Positions 61,501 to 64,000 of a DNA stretch of 64,000 bases are shown here, piece by piece. Below the pieces are notes generated by a model, which saw only the letters and a program-made list of their open reading frames with translations, made no database searches and had not been told where the DNA came from. The stretch lies in the NCBI GenBank assembly GCA_030549335.1, contig JAUKPH010000027.1, forward strand, positions 1,116,001 to 1,180,000, read 5' to 3'. Position numbers and translations under genes: made by a program. Source of the DNA: Pontederia crassipes. Its lineage: Eukaryota > Streptophyta > Magnoliopsida > Commelinales > Pontederiaceae. Positions within the stretch are counted from its first letter, which is position 1. The number at the start of each line of letters is the position of its first letter.

Positions 61501-62640
61501 AGCAAGGATATCAAGATCATGATCTGCGACCTCGATCTTAATTTAAAAATAATTTTTATAGGTGATCATCCTACTAATCCAATTTTTTCATACATTTTTT
61601 TCATTTTTTTTAATTCTCGACAAATGCAACATGAATTTTGGAGAAAATAAAATTAAGGAGAAGATGATTGGTTATAATTAAAATTTAAAAAATATTTTCT
61701 TCGCAAAATAACTTTATTATCAATGTATATTAAAACTTATTTACATAATAGTACTCTATTAATGATATTATTATATTTTTGTCAATTCATATTAAATTAC
61801 TATTATATAAATTATATATATATGCATTTGTAAAAAGTCTTAATATGATAGCAGTTAAGTTACATTATTTATAATCTAAATCATTAAAAATTTATTTAAA
61901 AAATTATTTTCTACATAATTTTGTATATTAAACTATTTTTTAATATATAAGTAAGATTTTACAATCCTCGATCTCATATTACGATCTTTGATCTTACAGA
62001 CCCCTTCCGTTCTTATGAAGATTCTGATTACTAACCTGCATATGAGTTTATTTATACTCATTGATGCAACATCGATGCATTTTTTTGTGATTGTTAATGA
62101 TTTTTATATGTTTACTTGTATTATATTTCATGCAAATAAAGATGAAATTATTATATATGAAAGTTCAAATGAGCTTAATTTGAAAACACCAAATGTTAGA
62201 AAGTGATAAATAATTTACATTTATTTCTTTGTGAAAAATAATATAATTTATGAATTGTTCATACCTAGGACAAAGGTTGTGAAGATCTTGATTTAGATCT
62301 TGAGATCTTACGATTGATCTTACTATCGATATGTTTAAGATCTTAATGCGATCCTAATTTTGCATGATCTTACAATTTTATTCAATCTTATATGATCTCA
62401 TATGACTAATATATTCATTTAAATATTAATTAAAAATATATGTATCCTAATAAGAATTAATTTAGTGGAATTTAATATATATATATTTTTATTTTTAATA
62501 TTTTGACATAATTTTGCTTTAGAAACAATAAGAAAATGTCTTAGTGAGATGCATTTAATATTTAAGTATAATAAATTTATAAAAAATGTTTATTTTTTAA
62601 TATATATATTAATAGGTAGATTCTTACAATCGCCGATCCG
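61501..62640. other. AT-rich intergenic DNA
   Basis: Very AT-rich. 62270-62410 repeats GATCTTA/TAAGATC phrases in both orientations (also at 61520, 61980 and 62620), suggesting a degraded small element. No gene seen. Confidence 0.4.
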
Positions 62641-63670
62641 ATCTTCGATGTTATGCTCCTCTCTGATTTTATGGCTCACAATGCTAGTTCGATGAAGCAA
62701 AAGCGATTTCGGGCGATGGTTCACCGTGTGCACACGTTGGAGCAAGAGTGCTTGTTCACCATGTGCGCCCGTGGGCAGTTGGGGGTGGTGGGGTCTTTTG
62801 AACAGCCTCCGGGAGTATGTCCAAGTGTCCCTGGTTTGCTCTCTCCTTCGGCCTCCTCCTCCGAGTCAGACGGTGCCTTGGAGTTCTTCGCAATCTTCGT
62901 CACGACGCATCCCGCCACAGATGTCATGGAAAAAACATAGACATCTGCACCCTCAGCTGCCGGAGCAGGCGGCAAGATCACAGAGCTCTTGTTGACGGTG
63001 CCGATGTCAAGAGACTCCGCCGAATCGCCGCAGCATGACTCCTCTTGCTACGGACCTCCGTATGCCCTGACAATCTCCTGAGCTAATGTAGGTGGGGGGC
63101 CCAATCACAGTCATAGCTCGATGACATCGAACTCACCTAGCTTCTTCTCGTGGGCAATGATGTGGCCCTGGGCGAGAGTGGCAAGAGGCGGCGGCGAGAT
63201 TGGGCGCGACTGAGATGACGACGATGATCCAAGGCGGCCTGAGCTTTGGATGCGCTCGCGCAATGGAACTGGCGAGAGGGGAAGACGATGCAGAGCCGAC
63301 CGCCCTCGTATGCCCTCACATTGTCGACCCGTAAGCCCTCTGACTCTAGCCCCACGAATTGTGCCTTCATCCCTCGAATCGGTGCGCTACGAACCACGCC
63401 TTCATCCATTCTACATTGGATGTTGGATACGAATGGAAGGACCATCCACCCTGAGGTTGCCCAAAATGAACAATGAGAGTTTGATTTCCTACTCATGGTT
63501 GTCCCCCTGCCCCCACTTAAGTAGGGGGGATGGTGTCCCCCATTGCACGAGCCGTCGGATAAGCATCCAATGGCTGGGGCAAATTTCAAGGGTTTTAAGT
63601 GGTCGAATGTCGCTTTTTCGTATCTCGGTTCGATGAGTGACAGTTCAACGCTTGGTTCGACGAGTGAACT
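62640..63670. other. GC-rich segment, open on both strands, unidentified
   Basis: The base composition changes sharply at about 62640 and stays GC-rich to the window edge. Frames are open on both strands (for example 286 codons on the minus strand at 63137-63997), but none matches a family I know and they overlap each other. Most likely part of a transposon continuing to the right. Confidence 0.35.
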
Positions 63671-63682
63671 AGTTCGAAGGGG

Positions 63683-63760
63683 TATAAAACCCCACTTGAG
63701 CGCGGCCGACGATTTTCTTTTTCCATTCTCTCTCTCTCTCCTCTCTATTTCTCCTCTTCG
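63683..63760 (+). promoter_or_regulatory. TATA box and CT-rich leader at the right edge
   Basis: TATAAAA at 63683-63689 is followed after about 35 bp by a CT-rich tract (63723-63760), a typical plant core promoter layout. Transcription would run rightwards out of the window. Confidence 0.45.
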
Positions 63761-63767
63761 CTCAGCT

Positions 63768-64000
63768 AAGTCGTCCGACGCCTGGAGCGGTAGATCGGGC
63801 CCTCGCGCGAACGGTCTCTCTCCTCTTTGTTTCTCCTCTCCTCTTGGAAAAGTTATCCGACGCGGAGCGGCAAATTGGGCCCCCGCATGACTGCATCCGA
63901 CCTCTTCAGTGTCAGATTTGGATGCCGCCGACCCCCGCGCGATGGCATCTGATCTCTTCACCAGCAGATCAGGCTGCCCGACCCTGCATGATGACATCCG
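63768..64000 (+). repeat. About 50-bp tandem repeats in the putative leader
   Basis: TCCGACGC followed by GGAGCGG and GGGCCC occurs at about 63773 and 63857; CATCCGACCTCTTCAG, CATCTGATCTCTTCA and CATCCG begin at about 63893, 63946 and 63995, with the last cut by the edge. Confidence 0.55.

Noticed and set aside
63137-63997. 286-codon frame on the minus strand
   Set aside because: It runs antisense to the apparent promoter and repeats, overlaps open frames on the other strand and has no recognisable domain; long frames are expected by chance in GC-rich DNA.

Overview
This is nuclear DNA from a flowering plant, most likely a monocot. The intergenic DNA is AT-rich and full of transposon debris, genes have spliceosomal introns, one kinase gene has very GC-rich exons, and the encoded proteins match plant families. 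A commelinid, perhaps Zingiberales-like, is my guess, but the sequence alone does not fix the species.

Four genes look intact. (1) A bHLH transcription factor of the bHLH122/bHLH130 (FBH-like) group lies on the minus strand at 3128-5320 (six coding exons, 432 aa). (2) Cytosolic 40S ribosomal protein S15a (uS8) lies on the minus strand at 20766-21407 (three coding exons, 130 aa, plus a 5'UTR intron). (3) A SpoU/TrmL-family RNA 2'-O-methyltransferase with a probable organelle transit peptide lies on the plus strand at 34857-39110 (seven exons, 278 aa). (4) An LRR receptor-like pseudokinase lies on the minus strand at 50983-53103 (two exons, 677 aa when spliced).

The most distinctive non-genic feature is a pair of decayed arrays of S-type anion channel genes (SLAC1/SLAH family) on the plus strand, at about 9.5-14.1 kb and 46.1-49.6 kb. 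They hold at least six broken units between them. The units are interrupted by other elements: an AT-rich element at the same codon in three of four units of the second array, a SINE-like piece, and AT-rich inserts.

The rest is transposon remains: a Ty3/gypsy RT-RNaseH relic (8.4-9.5 kb) with a MITE inside it, a CACTA end (14.1-15.15 kb), LTR-like noncoding blocks (about 24.3-29.9 kb), a BED-finger hAT transposase relic (30.4-32.9 kb), fold-back and hAT-type MITEs around and inside the SpoU gene, Ty1/copia relics (41.6-42.7 and 59.8-61.5 kb), an RTE-type 3' tail (55.7-55.9 kb), a possible 2.2 kb solo LTR (57.6-59.8 kb), and a GC-rich segment with a promoter-like TATA box running off the right edge. 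The four intact genes have no evident shared pathway, and their order looks like ordinary plant gene order. Nothing in the window looks like a defence island or a new enzymatic system; the unusual material is the SLAH arrays and their insertions.
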